Of a DNA stretch of 50,540 nt, positions 27,942-36,428 are shown piece by piece. This DNA is from a bacterium. GTDB taxonomy: Bacteria; Acidobacteriota; HRBIN11; JAKEFK01. The position numbers were made by a program, and so were the translations under genes. Under the pieces are notes generated by a model that saw only the letters and a program-made list of their open reading frames with translations, had not been told where the DNA came from and made no database searches. Position 1 is the stretch's first letter, and each line of letters opens with the position of its first letter. The stretch is taken from the NCBI GenBank assembly GCA_022616075.1, contig JAKEFK010000164.1, forward strand, positions 1-50,540, written 5' to 3'.

Positions 27942-28853
27942 ATGAATAGAATGATCGTTGTATGCTTACTTCTGCTTTTCTTTGTAGCTCTTGGGCATGA
28001 TGCAACAGCCGTTAATTTTACGATTACAGTGAACGTGAAAGGGAGCGGGAAGGGAGTCGTAACCGGCACCGCTGGGGCAAGTACAATTATTAATTGCGGC
28101 GCCGGAGCAAATACTTGTTCCAACTCGGTTCTATCCGGTAGCCAGATAGCGCTAACGGCAACTTCTCAGCCGGGATTTCTGTTTTCTGGCTGGTCTGACC
28201 AGGTCGGGTCAACGACAGCATGTACCGGCACCACGAGGGTCTGTAATATAACTCTGAACGCAAATTCGGCGATCACTGCCTCATTTGAACCATCATCGTT
28301 ATCGTTCAGTGTGTCTATTGGTGGTAATCAAAATGGCCAGGTCATAGGACTTCATGGTCAAAGCGGCGCTACCGTCATTAATTGCGGAAAGGGAGGCCCG
28401 GGAATTTGTTCCACGACACAGCCTTACGGCGCTCAGATTAATCTCGTTCCATCAACGGGTACCGCGTTTGCTGTCTGGTCGAATGGAATAGGGTCAGCGA
28501 GTATCTGTAATGGTAAAACCGATATCCATTGCAATGTCGTTCTGAATCAAAATTCATCCATCCGGGCAAACTTTAGTCCCCTTTCCATCACGGTGACAGT
28601 TGGGGGTCCCGGAAATGTTTCCAGTACGCTCAGAACCGGCAGCACGATCATCAATTGTGGAAATGGTGGATCCCAATGCACAAACACAGTTACTTTCAAT
28701 TCCAACGTAACTCTTACGCCCACCGCGGCAGCGCGTGCCTCCTTTGTTGCCTGGGGGAACGGCACAGGTTCAACGAGCGTTTGTAACGGCAAGAATACTC
28801 CCTGTACCTTTACGGTCAACGCTGACTCATCCGTGTCGGCACAATTCAAGTGA
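27942..28853 (+). CDS. Exported protein with three InlB-B-type beta repeats
   Basis: A 303-residue secreted protein. A signal peptide (about 1-24) is followed by three tandem repeats of about 88-95 residues. Each repeat has a beta-rich GxxxGxVxG start, an INCG motif, a second cysteine about seven residues on, a W(S/G)NG-like turn, and a final NxxxxAxF strand. Each repeat holds four cysteines, so two disulfides per repeat are likely. The pattern matches bacterial repeats of the divergent InlB B-repeat group, common in surface-exposed proteins. The ATG at 27942 is chosen because GGAGGAATAGAACG lies just upstream; an earlier in-frame start at 27894 has no signal for it. Function and anchor are unknown. 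Confidence 0.78.
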   Translation: MNRMIVVCLLLLFFVALGHDATAVNFTITVNVKGSGKGVVTGTAGASTIINCGAGANTCSNSVLSGSQIALTATSQPGFLFSGWSDQVGSTTACTGTTRVCNITLNANSAITASFEPSSLSFSVSIGGNQNGQVIGLHGQSGATVINCGKGGPGICSTTQPYGAQINLVPSTGTAFAVWSNGIGSASICNGKTDIHCNVVLNQNSSIRANFSPLSITVTVGGPGNVSSTLRTGSTIINCGNGGSQCTNTVTFNSNVTLTPTAAARASFVAWGNGTGSTSVCNGKNTPCTFTVNADSSVSAQFK

Positions 28854-28855
28854 GC

Positions 28856-29581
28856 ATGAGCCCATTAACAGGAGGTTCGAAATGGAGAATAAGTTTCGCT
28901 ACCAAATCGTTGTTGTTTCGGCCACAGCCACCCTGTCGATTCAAGCGATTCGGTGAGAAGCTACTATTCATATGCACGCTCTTGATTTTTTCGCCTCCAG
29001 AATTACTTGCCCAGACCTGCACCTCCGCACTCGACATTTTTAAGGTGACTTACGATGGAAAGCGGCCCGATGGGTCTGATGATGTGAAGGTAGATATAAG
29101 ACAATCACAATTGAATAACCCGTGCGTGTTTGCGAAATCAATCTTGGTAATTGTTAAAGTGTTCCGACCGAGCGGACATACAGATTCAGTCACCGAAGCG
29201 ATTCAAGTTCCTGTGTCAGGCAGCACTTTGCATTTTTCAGTGCCAAGAGGTGCCCTGGAAAAATCTCCTGAAAGGTATGATGTCAGTTTAAATCCGCCTG
29301 ATGCAGTAGTTGGAGTTAGGAATCCGCTTGATGGAGTATTTGGCTTTATTCTAAAAGCGAGCGATGGTCAACCGTCCATCGCGAATCAACCATGTTTGCC
29401 AAAGATACAGGTCAACAGTGTCAGGGCCATCGGACAGAGTGCCGGAAAGGACCTGATTGAGGTTCTGTCTCAGATCATTCCCGGTTCACCACCTCAGAAT
29501 CCGGAAATTTTTGATCGATTTCAGTTGTCACCTCTGTACTGTCGCCAGCAGTACGATTTTTTGGATCTAGCAGTGAGTTGA
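28856..29581 (+). CDS. Exported protein of unknown function with doubtful start
   Basis: The body of this protein is clear: a hydrophobic signal-like run (LLFICTLLIFSPPELLAQ) followed by about 180 residues with cysteines, beginning TCTSALDIFKVTYDGKRPDG. It may be a second secreted protein in the same transcript as the repeat protein upstream. The start is not clear. The only strong Shine-Dalgarno (CAGGAGG at 28869-28875) belongs to an ATG at 28882 in another frame that stops after 24 codons. In the frame of the body, the ATG at 28856 has no ribosome site and the n-region before the hydrophobic run is unusually long. A frame error near 28890-28950 is possible. No family recognised. Confidence 0.6.
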   Translation: MSPLTGGSKWRISFATKSLLFRPQPPCRFKRFGEKLLFICTLLIFSPPELLAQTCTSALDIFKVTYDGKRPDGSDDVKVDIRQSQLNNPCVFAKSILVIVKVFRPSGHTDSVTEAIQVPVSGSTLHFSVPRGALEKSPERYDVSLNPPDAVVGVRNPLDGVFGFILKASDGQPSIANQPCLPKIQVNSVRAIGQSAGKDLIEVLSQIIPGSPPQNPEIFDRFQLSPLYCRQQYDFLDLAVS

Positions 29582-29582
29582 G

Positions 29583-30016
29583 TTATTTTCGTTTCTTCTT
29601 TCTGCGCTCAAACTCTTTCAGGATTTTCTCGTGATGCGTTGAATAGTGTTTTTGAAGTTCTTCAAATTCTTTTTGAACTTCTTTGAGTTCTTCTTCGCTG
29701 AAGTTTTCCAGATTCACAAGATCTGTTCGTGCTCCCTTTAATGCCCTCAGCAACTCATCCAGTTTTAGGTGAATCGCTTTGGCGTCACGGTTCTGTGTAT
29801 TCTGGATGAGAAATACCATGAGGAACGTCACAATCGTCGTTCCGGGTATTGATGATGAGCTGCCAGGTATCGGAAATAGTTGTAATAGGGGCCCAGGATG
29901 CCCCAGACAATGATGATCATGACTGCAATGATGAAGACCGGAGGAGCGCCTACCAACTCGGAGGTTTTGTGGGCAAACCGTCGGAATGTGTCTTTCACAT
30001 GATGTAATGTAGACAT
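29583..30016 (-). pseudogene. Low-affinity iron permease-like gene, disrupted by two frame changes
   Basis: The reading starts at the ATG at 30016 with a helix-rich segment ([15 protein letters not shown], then a membrane helix [20 protein letters not shown]). It stops at 29828, where the frame fails. A second frame carries on with [20 protein letters not shown] and a charged tail ending at 29583. From memory the family has [16 protein letters not shown] in between. That reading needs removal of one base in AAA at 29874-29876 and one in GGG at 29844-29846. Both sit in short homopolymers, so either a real pseudogene or a sequencing error is possible. The family (Fe_transporter, PF04120) is small with two membrane helices; its true substrate is uncertain. 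Confidence 0.78.
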
Positions 30017-30072
30017 CCGGAACTGCGGTTTGCAACTTACAAACGCGGGCCGAGTGTCGTAAAATAGGAACA

Positions 30073-30474
30073 ATGGACATTACAACTTCTTTACGAACAG
30101 ACGGGAAAGTTCCGGTGACGGTTCTCCATTTAAAAGGTGATCTCGATATGAAAACGTATCAGGAACTGGAGAACCGGGTTCGCCAGGCACATTCGGAGGG
30201 GGTCCGGTATGTGGCGCTTGATCTAACCAACGTGCGCTACATTACCAGCGCAGGACTGCGCGCGATTCATACGGCGTTCAATCTTTTGAGGGAAGGAGAT
30301 TCTGCGGAATCGGATTCTGTTGCTCAAAAAGGAATGCGCGGTGGCGTCTTCAAATCCGCACACCTGAAGCTGGTAAATCCGTCACGCCCGGTTCGCGACG
30401 TCCTGACAATCGCGGGTTACGATATGTTTATGGAAATACACCCGGACGTTGATACCGCGATCAAATCCTTTTAA
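30073..30474 (+). CDS. STAS-domain protein (anti-sigma factor antagonist-like)
   Basis: A 133-residue cytoplasmic protein with a STAS fold: [12 protein letters not shown], then [22 protein letters not shown]. The serine in YITSAG is at the position phosphorylated in SpoIIAA-type antagonists. An extra charged loop (about residues 76-95, GDSAESDSV) lies between the last strands. TAGGAACA precedes the ATG. It shares a divergent start region with the broken permease and converges on the binding-protein gene, with the stop codons overlapping at TTAA (30471-30474). Its kinase partner is not here. Confidence 0.88.
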   Translation: MDITTSLRTDGKVPVTVLHLKGDLDMKTYQELENRVRQAHSEGVRYVALDLTNVRYITSAGLRAIHTAFNLLREGDSAESDSVAQKGMRGGVFKSAHLKLVNPSRPVRDVLTIAGYDMFMEIHPDVDTAIKSF

Positions 30475-31481
30475 GGATTTCCTACTTCTTTGAGAATTTC
30501 TTCGGGAAAAGTGATGCCGAGACGCTTCGACACTTCCTGATTGATTTCCAATTTCTTTTCTACGAAGTTTTCAAACGGAATGTTTGCTGGACTTTCACCC
30601 TGCAATACGCGGGCAAGTTTCTTGGCGGATACATATCCGGTCCTGTACCAACCAATACCGACTGCCATCAATGCGCCATGAGTCGTGAATTCCGGATCAT
30701 TGATGAATAGAGGAAGTTTCGAATCGGCCGCAACTTTGCCAATTGCATCGAACGCTTGAAGGGCCGTATTGTCGCCGGTGACCCAAAGGGCTTGTACGTC
30801 CCTGGAAGCCACGCTTTGCATCGCGGGATGGACATCCGTAGTGCTATTGATAGTAACTTCGCTGAGCCTTATACCACCTTTTGCAAAGGCATCGCGGCTT
30901 ACGGTAATCACTTTCACAGAATTCGCTTCGGAGGGATTGTAAATCGTTCCCACTGTCTTTACCGTAGGCACGATTTTTCGGATCATCGCAACTGTATCAT
31001 CAATAGGGGGAAAGGAACTCGTACCTGTCACAAATGGCAGGTGATCGTTTGCGTTTTTTCCGGCTCCCGCCGCCACTGGATCGTATACATAGGTGAAAAC
31101 AACCGGCGTTTTCTTGGCTGTTGTGCAGGCTGCAGTCAAGCAAGGAGTGGTCATAGGAATGATTGCGTCCAATCCCATGGAATCGTAGTTTTGAATCAGT
31201 AAAGGGATGTTTGAGATCTCGCCTTGCGCGTGGGACTTTTTGATTTCCAAATTCTGGCCTTCGACGAAACCAAGCTCTCTCAATCCATCGACTAATCCCT
31301 TCATGCAAAGATCGGCGGCAGGATCCGGGCCAAAATAGACGATGCCAATCTGATAATTTTTCTTTTCCGCAGAACCGGGTGCTTTCGTGACCTTAGCTGG
31401 CTGTTCTTCCTTGCGTTCTACTTTGCAAGACGCGAGTCCCAACAGGAGCACACACATCATGAGAATCTTTGTAGCCTTCAT
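30471..31481 (-). CDS. ABC-transporter substrate-binding lipoprotein (TrpX-like)
   Basis: A 336-residue lipoprotein. The signal ends in a lipobox, LLGLASC, so it is anchored by Cys19. The mature part is an ABC sugar/amino-acid-like two-lobe fold of the PF04392 type: YQIGIVYFGPDP, then GLRELGFVEGQNL and PVVFTYVYDPVAAG. Homologues bind tryptophan or related ligands, but the substrate here is unknown. GGGAGA precedes the ATG. It begins 17 bases after pdxJ ends, so it may be read with the housekeeping cluster. No permease or ATPase gene is adjacent. Confidence 0.88.
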   Translation of the reverse strand: MKATKILMMCVLLLGLASCKVERKEEQPAKVTKAPGSAEKKNYQIGIVYFGPDPAADLCMKGLVDGLRELGFVEGQNLEIKKSHAQGEISNIPLLIQNYDSMGLDAIIPMTTPCLTAACTTAKKTPVVFTYVYDPVAAGAGKNANDHLPFVTGTSSFPPIDDTVAMIRKIVPTVKTVGTIYNPSEANSVKVITVSRDAFAKGGIRLSEVTINSTTDVHPAMQSVASRDVQALWVTGDNTALQAFDAIGKVAADSKLPLFINDPEFTTHGALMAVGIGWYRTGYVSAKKLARVLQGESPANIPFENFVEKKLEINQEVSKRLGITFPEEILKEVGNP

Positions 31482-31497
31482 ACAAGTCTCCCTCTGG

Positions 31498-32229
31498 TTA
31501 TCCTCTAATCAGTAAAGCTTTCATTTCACGCACGGCCCGTTCCAGGCCCACAAGAGAGGCGCGCGAGACTATGTTATGGCCGATGTTCAGTTCCACGATT
31601 TCTTCAATTTGAACGATACGGCTTACATTGTGATAGGTCAGGCCATGTCCGGCCAACACCTGAAATCCGACACGTCTGGCAAGTTGGCAGGCATTTCGGA
31701 CTTTTTCCCATTCCAGATCTTGCAATTCTTCCGTCTTTGCATCAGCGTATTTTCCGGTGTTGATCTCCACCTTGCGGGCTCCTGTTTTTTGACAGGCTTT
31801 GATCTGATCCAGATCCGGATCGACAAAAATGCTTACAGCGATTCCTGCATCTTGAAGCGAAACGATGCCCCGGCCCAGGATCGATGCGTTCATGACAACA
31901 TCCAGTCCACCTTCGGTCGTAATCTCTTCCCGTCTTTCCGGCACGAGCGTCGCTGTATCCGGCTTAATTGCTGTTATCAACTTGATGGTTTCACTATTTG
32001 TCGCCATCTCTACATTCAGACGAGTGGTGATCACGTCCCGCAGCAACCGCACATCTCTTTCCTGGATATGGCGCCGGTCACCTCGAAGATGAACGGTGAT
32101 TCCATCGGCTCCGGCCATCTCTGCAAGAATCGCTGCTGCAACCGGATCCGGTTCGTTTGTCTTTCTTGCTTCGCGCAGCGTCGCAATATGATCAATATTT
32201 ACGCCGAGCTTCACGTATTTTGCATCCAT
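31498..32229 (-). CDS. pdxJ: Pyridoxine 5'-phosphate synthase
   Basis: PdxJ, 243 residues, a TIM barrel that condenses 3-amino-2-oxopropyl phosphate with 1-deoxyxylulose 5-phosphate to make pyridoxine 5'-phosphate. Start signature [16 protein letters not shown], then [20 protein letters not shown] and [11 protein letters not shown] are all present and the length is normal. AGGAAAAT lies just before the ATG. It is the last enzyme gene of the tilS-to-pdxJ cluster and is separated from glmM by a family A hairpin. Confidence 0.97.
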   Translation of the reverse strand: MDAKYVKLGVNIDHIATLREARKTNEPDPVAAAILAEMAGADGITVHLRGDRRHIQERDVRLLRDVITTRLNVEMATNSETIKLITAIKPDTATLVPERREEITTEGGLDVVMNASILGRGIVSLQDAGIAVSIFVDPDLDQIKACQKTGARKVEINTGKYADAKTEELQDLEWEKVRNACQLARRVGFQVLAGHGLTYHNVSRIVQIEEIVELNIGHNIVSRASLVGLERAVREMKALLIRG

Positions 32230-32250
32230 ATTTTCCTGCTATTTTAACAA

Positions 32251-32305
32251 AGTAGCGTAGGCGTCTCGCCTGCGTTATGCCTCGCAGACGAGACGTCCGC
32301 GCTAC
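32251..32305. repeat. Family A hairpin carrying the glmM stop codon
   Basis: A palindrome opens AGTAGCGTAGGCGTCTCGCC and closes GAGACGTCCGCGCTAC. The closing arm contains the TAG (32302-32304, minus strand) that ends glmM. Confidence 0.88.
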
Positions 32306-33645
32306 GTAAGCTGCGTTTTCAAAACGTCTTTGAGTTCCGCGGCCAGGCGCTCGATTTGAGTCTGATCAGCACCCTCCAGCATGATGCGGGCCAGCATTTC
32401 CGTCCCTGAATAGCGTACAACAATCCTTCCGGAATCGCCTAATTCATCCTTAATCTGCCGGATCTTATCCGGCACTCCGGGAACGGTGTTTAAATCCGGT
32501 TTGCTTTTCACAGCCACATTCAACAATATCTGCGGAAATCGCTTGATCCCTTCGAAGATTCCGGAAAACGGGACTCCTGAGTTTTTATAAATACGCAAAA
32601 CCTGCAACGCAGTTGCAAGCCCGTCTCCTATGAAACTATCATTCATAAAGATGATGTGTCCCGATTGTTCACCGCCTAGTGAAAGATCCTCTTCCTTCAA
32701 TTTTTCCAATACGTATTTATCGCCAACGGGAACTCTGTGTAAAAAAATTCCATGATTTCTCAAAAACACTTCCAGCCCCAGATTGCTCATCGAAGTGGCA
32801 ACGACCGACCGCTTTTTCAATTGAGAGCGTGAATCCAGATATCTTGCAGCGGCGCCCAGAATAAAATCACCGTCATACATTTCATTCCTGTCAGCGACAA
32901 GACAACGGTCCCCATCGCCATCAAATGTAAATCCACAATCGTAACCGTTTTGACGAAGCGCTTCTGCAACAACTTCCGGATGCAGTGATCCGCAACCATG
33001 ATTGATGTTCTTTCCATCGGGAGATGTGTTTAAGGGATGGACGGTTGCTCCCATTTTGCGAAGGATGGCCGGTGCGAGGTGAAAAAGCGCTCCGTTTGCG
33101 CAATCCAAAACGATCGACATACCGGAAAGATCGAGATCGGGAAAAAAATCATTCACCAGGTGATGAAAGTATTTGTTACGGAATTCTTCTTCGAGTGAAC
33201 AATTCTCGCCGGCTGAGGCTTTTGTTTCCCGCACGAAAGATTTTTCACCAAGGAGATAAGGTTCAATCTCCAATTCTGTTTGTTCGGATAGTTTCAGACC
33301 ATCGGGACCGAAAATCTTAATTCCGTTATCGGCTGAGGGATTATGGGATGCGGTAACGGATATTGCAAAATTTTGCTCTGACTTTGCCAGGTAGGCAATC
33401 GCGGGTGTCGGCAATACTCCACCGTCGCGAATTTTTCCGCCCGCGCGGCTGAATCCAAGGCATAGCGCGCTCGTGATGGCTGGTCCTGAATCGCGAGTGT
33501 CGCGACCAACGATCAGAACCGGCTCGACCTCTTTTTCAGATAATAAGAAATAGAGAATCCGGCCCAGCAACTCCACAGTGGCGTTGTCCAGTGGAAATTC
33601 ACCGGCAGCGCCTCTTAAACCATCAGTTCCAAATAGTTTTCGCAT
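32302..33645 (-). CDS. glmM: Phosphoglucosamine mutase
   Basis: GlmM, 447 residues, which interconverts glucosamine-6-phosphate and glucosamine-1-phosphate for UDP-GlcNAc and cell-wall synthesis. Start FGTDGLRG and catalytic Ser100 in TASHNP are present, as are the metal-binding FDGDGDR and sugar-binding GGEQSGH, and the phosphate-binding RYSGTEM. It sits in the cdaA-cdaR-glmM arrangement, in which CdaA is often regulated by GlmM and CdaR. Unusually, its stop codon TAG lies inside the REP element that follows, so the last residues before it (KTQLT) border the repeat. No clear ribosome site precedes the ATG. Confidence 0.98.
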   Translation of the reverse strand: MRKLFGTDGLRGAAGEFPLDNATVELLGRILYFLLSEKEVEPVLIVGRDTRDSGPAITSALCLGFSRAGGKIRDGGVLPTPAIAYLAKSEQNFAISVTASHNPSADNGIKIFGPDGLKLSEQTELEIEPYLLGEKSFVRETKASAGENCSLEEEFRNKYFHHLVNDFFPDLDLSGMSIVLDCANGALFHLAPAILRKMGATVHPLNTSPDGKNINHGCGSLHPEVVAEALRQNGYDCGFTFDGDGDRCLVADRNEMYDGDFILGAAARYLDSRSQLKKRSVVATSMSNLGLEVFLRNHGIFLHRVPVGDKYVLEKLKEEDLSLGGEQSGHIIFMNDSFIGDGLATALQVLRIYKNSGVPFSGIFEGIKRFPQILLNVAVKSKPDLNTVPGVPDKIRQIKDELGDSGRIVVRYSGTEMLARIMLEGADQTQIERLAAELKDVLKTQLT

Positions 33646-33680
33646 GCTTTTTGTGAGTTTAAGATTCTACCAGAAAACTG

Positions 33681-33746
33681 AACCGCCAAGACGCCAAGAA
33701 AAGAAGAGAATTTTTAATCTTGTGCGTTCTTGGCGCATTGGCGGTT
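33681..33746. repeat. Hairpin repeat, family B (CCGCCAAGACGCC type)
   Basis: Arms AACCGCCAAGACGCCAAG at 33681-33698 and its near-complement CTTGGCGCATTGGCGGTT at 33729-33746. It fills the gap between cdaR and glmM. Confidence 0.85.
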
Positions 33747-33751
33747 AAAAA

Positions 33752-34669
33752 TCAGGAGATTCTTACATGAATTCTGGGAGGGGTGATATCTTTCACGGAA
33801 ACCTTTTTCTGAGCTTCCTGATCCAAAACGACACGAGGGGTGAGATCATAGACTCCAGGTTTTAAAGCACCAACATCGAGCACAACTTGAATTTGTTCAT
33901 TCTTTATCTGTGCAAAGAATGATTTGGGTCCCAGCAGATCGAGCCTCACTGTTTTAGGATTGAATCTAACTTGCGCGTTCGTATCTCCCACAAGCACCGG
34001 TACTCTCATCGTGAATACATCTGTGATTTCGGAAACGTTCACGGTAACCTGAACGCTTTTTGTTTGTGTAATTCGGACCAGACTGTTCTCAACGCCAACG
34101 TTTACCGTTTCGGTGTGCGTACCCTGTATTCTGCTGACATCAATCGAGTCGGTCAAAGCCTGGCGAACCGCAGCCACAGCCGATTGCGGTCCACGAATTT
34201 CAACTTCCGACGGTTTTACGTTTGCTTCCGACACCTTAAATCCAATGGCCGGTTCTCCTTCTAAACGGACCGTTACAGGAACTTTGCGGCTTACCACTTC
34301 GTCTACGCGTAGCGAAATGCGGGAAGGCGTGATCCGCAGAACAGAAAATCCATAGGGAGCCTTCACCTGGTCAGGTCCAATCTCGAAATTGCGCAAGCCT
34401 GCTTTTGTATCGGACAAATCCACCCAGCATGAAATTTCGTTTGGCTTCAGATTCTTGATCGTATTCGTGGTGCCCTTTACCCAAACATTTACATTCGTGA
34501 CAAGATCTTTCTCCGGGAAAATCTCGAAACTTCGAGCGAGATTTCTGTATTCCAGCGGCACACTTACCACGATTTCAGAACGCTCTTGCGCTCCTACCCA
34601 CAGCCAGAGCAAAAAGGATAATCCGATCGACAGTCCGATCAAGAACAACTGGTTAGTGGGAATTCTCAT
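33752..34669 (-). CDS. cdaR: CdaR, YbbR-domain regulator of diadenylate cyclase
   Basis: A 305-residue protein with an N-terminal membrane helix (about 7-26, LFLIGLSIGLSFLLWLW) and several tandem YbbR domains of about 80 residues, visible as recurring beta patterns such as VVSVPLEYRNL and VTVRLEGEPAIGF. In the firmicute system CdaR binds and modulates CdaA at the membrane. Its ATG overlaps the cdaA stop by four bases (ATGA), which fits joint translation. The gene itself is not catalytic. Confidence 0.93.
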   Translation of the reverse strand: MRIPTNQLFLIGLSIGLSFLLWLWVGAQERSEIVVSVPLEYRNLARSFEIFPEKDLVTNVNVWVKGTTNTIKNLKPNEISCWVDLSDTKAGLRNFEIGPDQVKAPYGFSVLRITPSRISLRVDEVVSRKVPVTVRLEGEPAIGFKVSEANVKPSEVEIRGPQSAVAAVRQALTDSIDVSRIQGTHTETVNVGVENSLVRITQTKSVQVTVNVSEITDVFTMRVPVLVGDTNAQVRFNPKTVRLDLLGPKSFFAQIKNEQIQVVLDVGALKPGVYDLTPRVVLDQEAQKKVSVKDITPPRIHVRIS

Positions 34670-35451
34670 GAGACCTCTATTTTCTTTGCAAGTTTTTTCG
34701 TAAAGCTCGGTTGTTCCTGCAAAACTTTTTCAGAAATTCGTTTCTTTAGCTCCGGTCCATCCAGATCAGTCATCAGTTCTTCGCGATGTACCAGACTGAT
34801 CTTTCCTGTTTCTTCGGATACGACAATAATGATCGCATCCGTTTCTTCACTCAAACCGATTGCGGCGCGATGCCTGCTGCCGAGTTCTTTAGCGAGATAA
34901 GGATTCAGCGTCAATGGCAGAAAACAGGCGGCAGCGCTGATCCGGTCAGACTGGATGATCACCGCGCCATCATGGAGCGGAGAAGCAGGATTAAAAATGC
35001 TCATCAATAAGTCGTAGCTAACTTTCGCATCAAGCGAGACTCCGCCTTCAATGTAATTCTTCAATCCCATGTCGCGTTCTAACACGATGAGTGCTCCGAT
35101 CCTTTTACTCGCCATTGCAGTTGCAGCAAAGACGATTTCATCCATCGGCTGCGTCCCCAGTCTTCCCGTGAAAAAATTTAACAAAGGATTCTGCCCCAGA
35201 CTCGAGATTGCTTTTCTGATCTCATGTTGAAACAAAATGATGATCAGAAAAAACAGATACGGAAATATTATCGTGAGTGTCCAGTGCAGCGCATTCAATT
35301 GAAGCCAGCGGGAAACAAAAAATATTACAACCAGAAAAAGTAATCCGAAACCAACCTGGACGGCTCCCGTTCCGCGGATGATCAAAAGGACCTGATACAC
35401 AAGAAATGCCACGATTCCGATATCGATCAGGTCAATCCAGTTGATCTCCAT
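34666..35451 (-). CDS. cdaA: Diadenylate cyclase, CdaA type
   Basis: A 261-residue membrane enzyme that makes c-di-AMP from two ATP. Three N-terminal membrane helices (about 10-85) precede a DAC domain with DGAVII (HDGAV) and the SRHRAAIGLSEETDA motif that hold the catalytic and nucleotide-contact residues. The start at 35451 (MEINWIDLIDIG) is chosen because the longer frame to 35553 would read through a hairpin repeat and overlap folP. It is in the classic cdaA-cdaR-glmM order, and lies downstream of folP. Confidence 0.95.
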   Translation of the reverse strand: MEINWIDLIDIGIVAFLVYQVLLIIRGTGAVQVGFGLLFLVVIFFVSRWLQLNALHWTLTIIFPYLFFLIIILFQHEIRKAISSLGQNPLLNFFTGRLGTQPMDEIVFAATAMASKRIGALIVLERDMGLKNYIEGGVSLDAKVSYDLLMSIFNPASPLHDGAVIIQSDRISAAACFLPLTLNPYLAKELGSRHRAAIGLSEETDAIIIVVSEETGKISLVHREELMTDLDGPELKKRISEKVLQEQPSFTKKLAKKIEVS

Positions 35452-35495
35452 GCCTAAATAATATTGCACCCCCCAAGTAATGAGCAATGAAAATA

Positions 35496-35520
35496 AGTAG
35501 CGCGAGCGTCCCGCCTGCGG
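35496..35520. repeat. Half of a family A repeat
   Basis: A single arm, AGTAGCGCGAGCGTCCCGCC and five more bases, lies in the folP-cdaA gap with no matching second arm. Confidence 0.7.
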
Positions 35521-35525
35521 CATTG

Positions 35526-36365
35526 TTAAAGCAGTGCATCGAGCACATCGCAATAACGGCGGAAAAACCGGACGTCATGCACCCGTAAGATATGCGCTCC
35601 TTGCTGCACGCAAACTCCCGCAGCCGCGGCGGTGCCTTCCAGACGTTCGGACGCTGGAAGGCCTGTGATCTTTTCAATGAATGATTTTCGGGAAGGCCCC
35701 ACCAGGATGGGAGCGCCCAATTCCTTGAGAAATGAAAGATTTCTGATGATGTTTAAATTGTGATCGAGTTTTTTGCCGAAACCAATCCCCGGATCGACAA
35801 TCATCTGATCCCTTTGAACATCTTGCTGCTCCGCTATTCGAAATGTTTCACGGAAGAAATCGAGGATTTCGGAAAACAGATCGGAGTATTCGGGTTCTGC
35901 GGGCATTGGATGAATACTCTTAAGAAAATGCATGCAGATGACCGGAACCTTGTATTGCGTGATGATGTCAGGCATCGCAGGATCTTCACGGAAGGAAGAA
36001 ACATCATTAATGAGATCAGCTCCATCCTCCAAACAGCGTTTCGCAACTTCACTGCGGTAGGTGTCTATGGAGATCCAAACATCCGATCTGCTTCTCAGAG
36101 TTTTTAGAATGGGAAGAACGCGTCGGCATTCCTCTTCGATTCCCACAGGCTCGGACCCAGGACGCGTGGACTGACCTCCGATATCCAGAAGATCCGCTCC
36201 CTCATCGATCAATTGAAGTGCGTGCCTGACCGCAGCGTTTTCATCCAGATAGCGGCCGCCGTCATAAAAGGAATCAGGAGTTGCGTTCACAACTCCCATA
36301 ATTGCGGTGCGTTTTCCGAGAGAGAGAGTTTTGTTGCGCGAGTAGAGTGTGAAGGAGGGTCTCAT
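35526..36365 (-). CDS. folP: Dihydropteroate synthase
   Basis: FolP, 279 residues, which joins p-aminobenzoate to 6-hydroxymethyl-dihydropterin diphosphate to make dihydropteroate in folate synthesis. The family motifs are present: GVVNATPDSFYDGG, then DIGGQSTRPGSEP, DPGIGFGK, and GPSRKSFI. The ATG at 36365 is preferred; a TTG two codons earlier (36371) lies within the REP element. The C-terminus ends just before the cdaA leader. It is a classical sulfonamide target family. Confidence 0.96.
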   Translation of the reverse strand: MRPSFTLYSRNKTLSLGKRTAIMGVVNATPDSFYDGGRYLDENAAVRHALQLIDEGADLLDIGGQSTRPGSEPVGIEEECRRVLPILKTLRSRSDVWISIDTYRSEVAKRCLEDGADLINDVSSFREDPAMPDIITQYKVPVICMHFLKSIHPMPAEPEYSDLFSEILDFFRETFRIAEQQDVQRDQMIVDPGIGFGKKLDHNLNIIRNLSFLKELGAPILVGPSRKSFIEKITGLPASERLEGTAAAAGVCVQQGAHILRVHDVRFFRRYCDVLDALL

Positions 36366-36369
36366 AATC

Positions 36370-36423
36370 AAAGTAGCGCGGACGTCTGCGGAGTTCTCGC
36401 CGGCGGGACGCCCGCGCTACTTT
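36370..36423. repeat. Family A hairpin in the ftsH-folP gap
   Basis: Palindrome opening AAAGTAGCGCGGACGTCTGC and closing GACGCCCGCGCTACTTT. It starts five bases before the folP ATG (minus strand sense) and ends six bases beyond the ftsH stop, so it fills almost the whole gap. Confidence 0.88.
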
Positions 36424-36428
36424 GTTTA

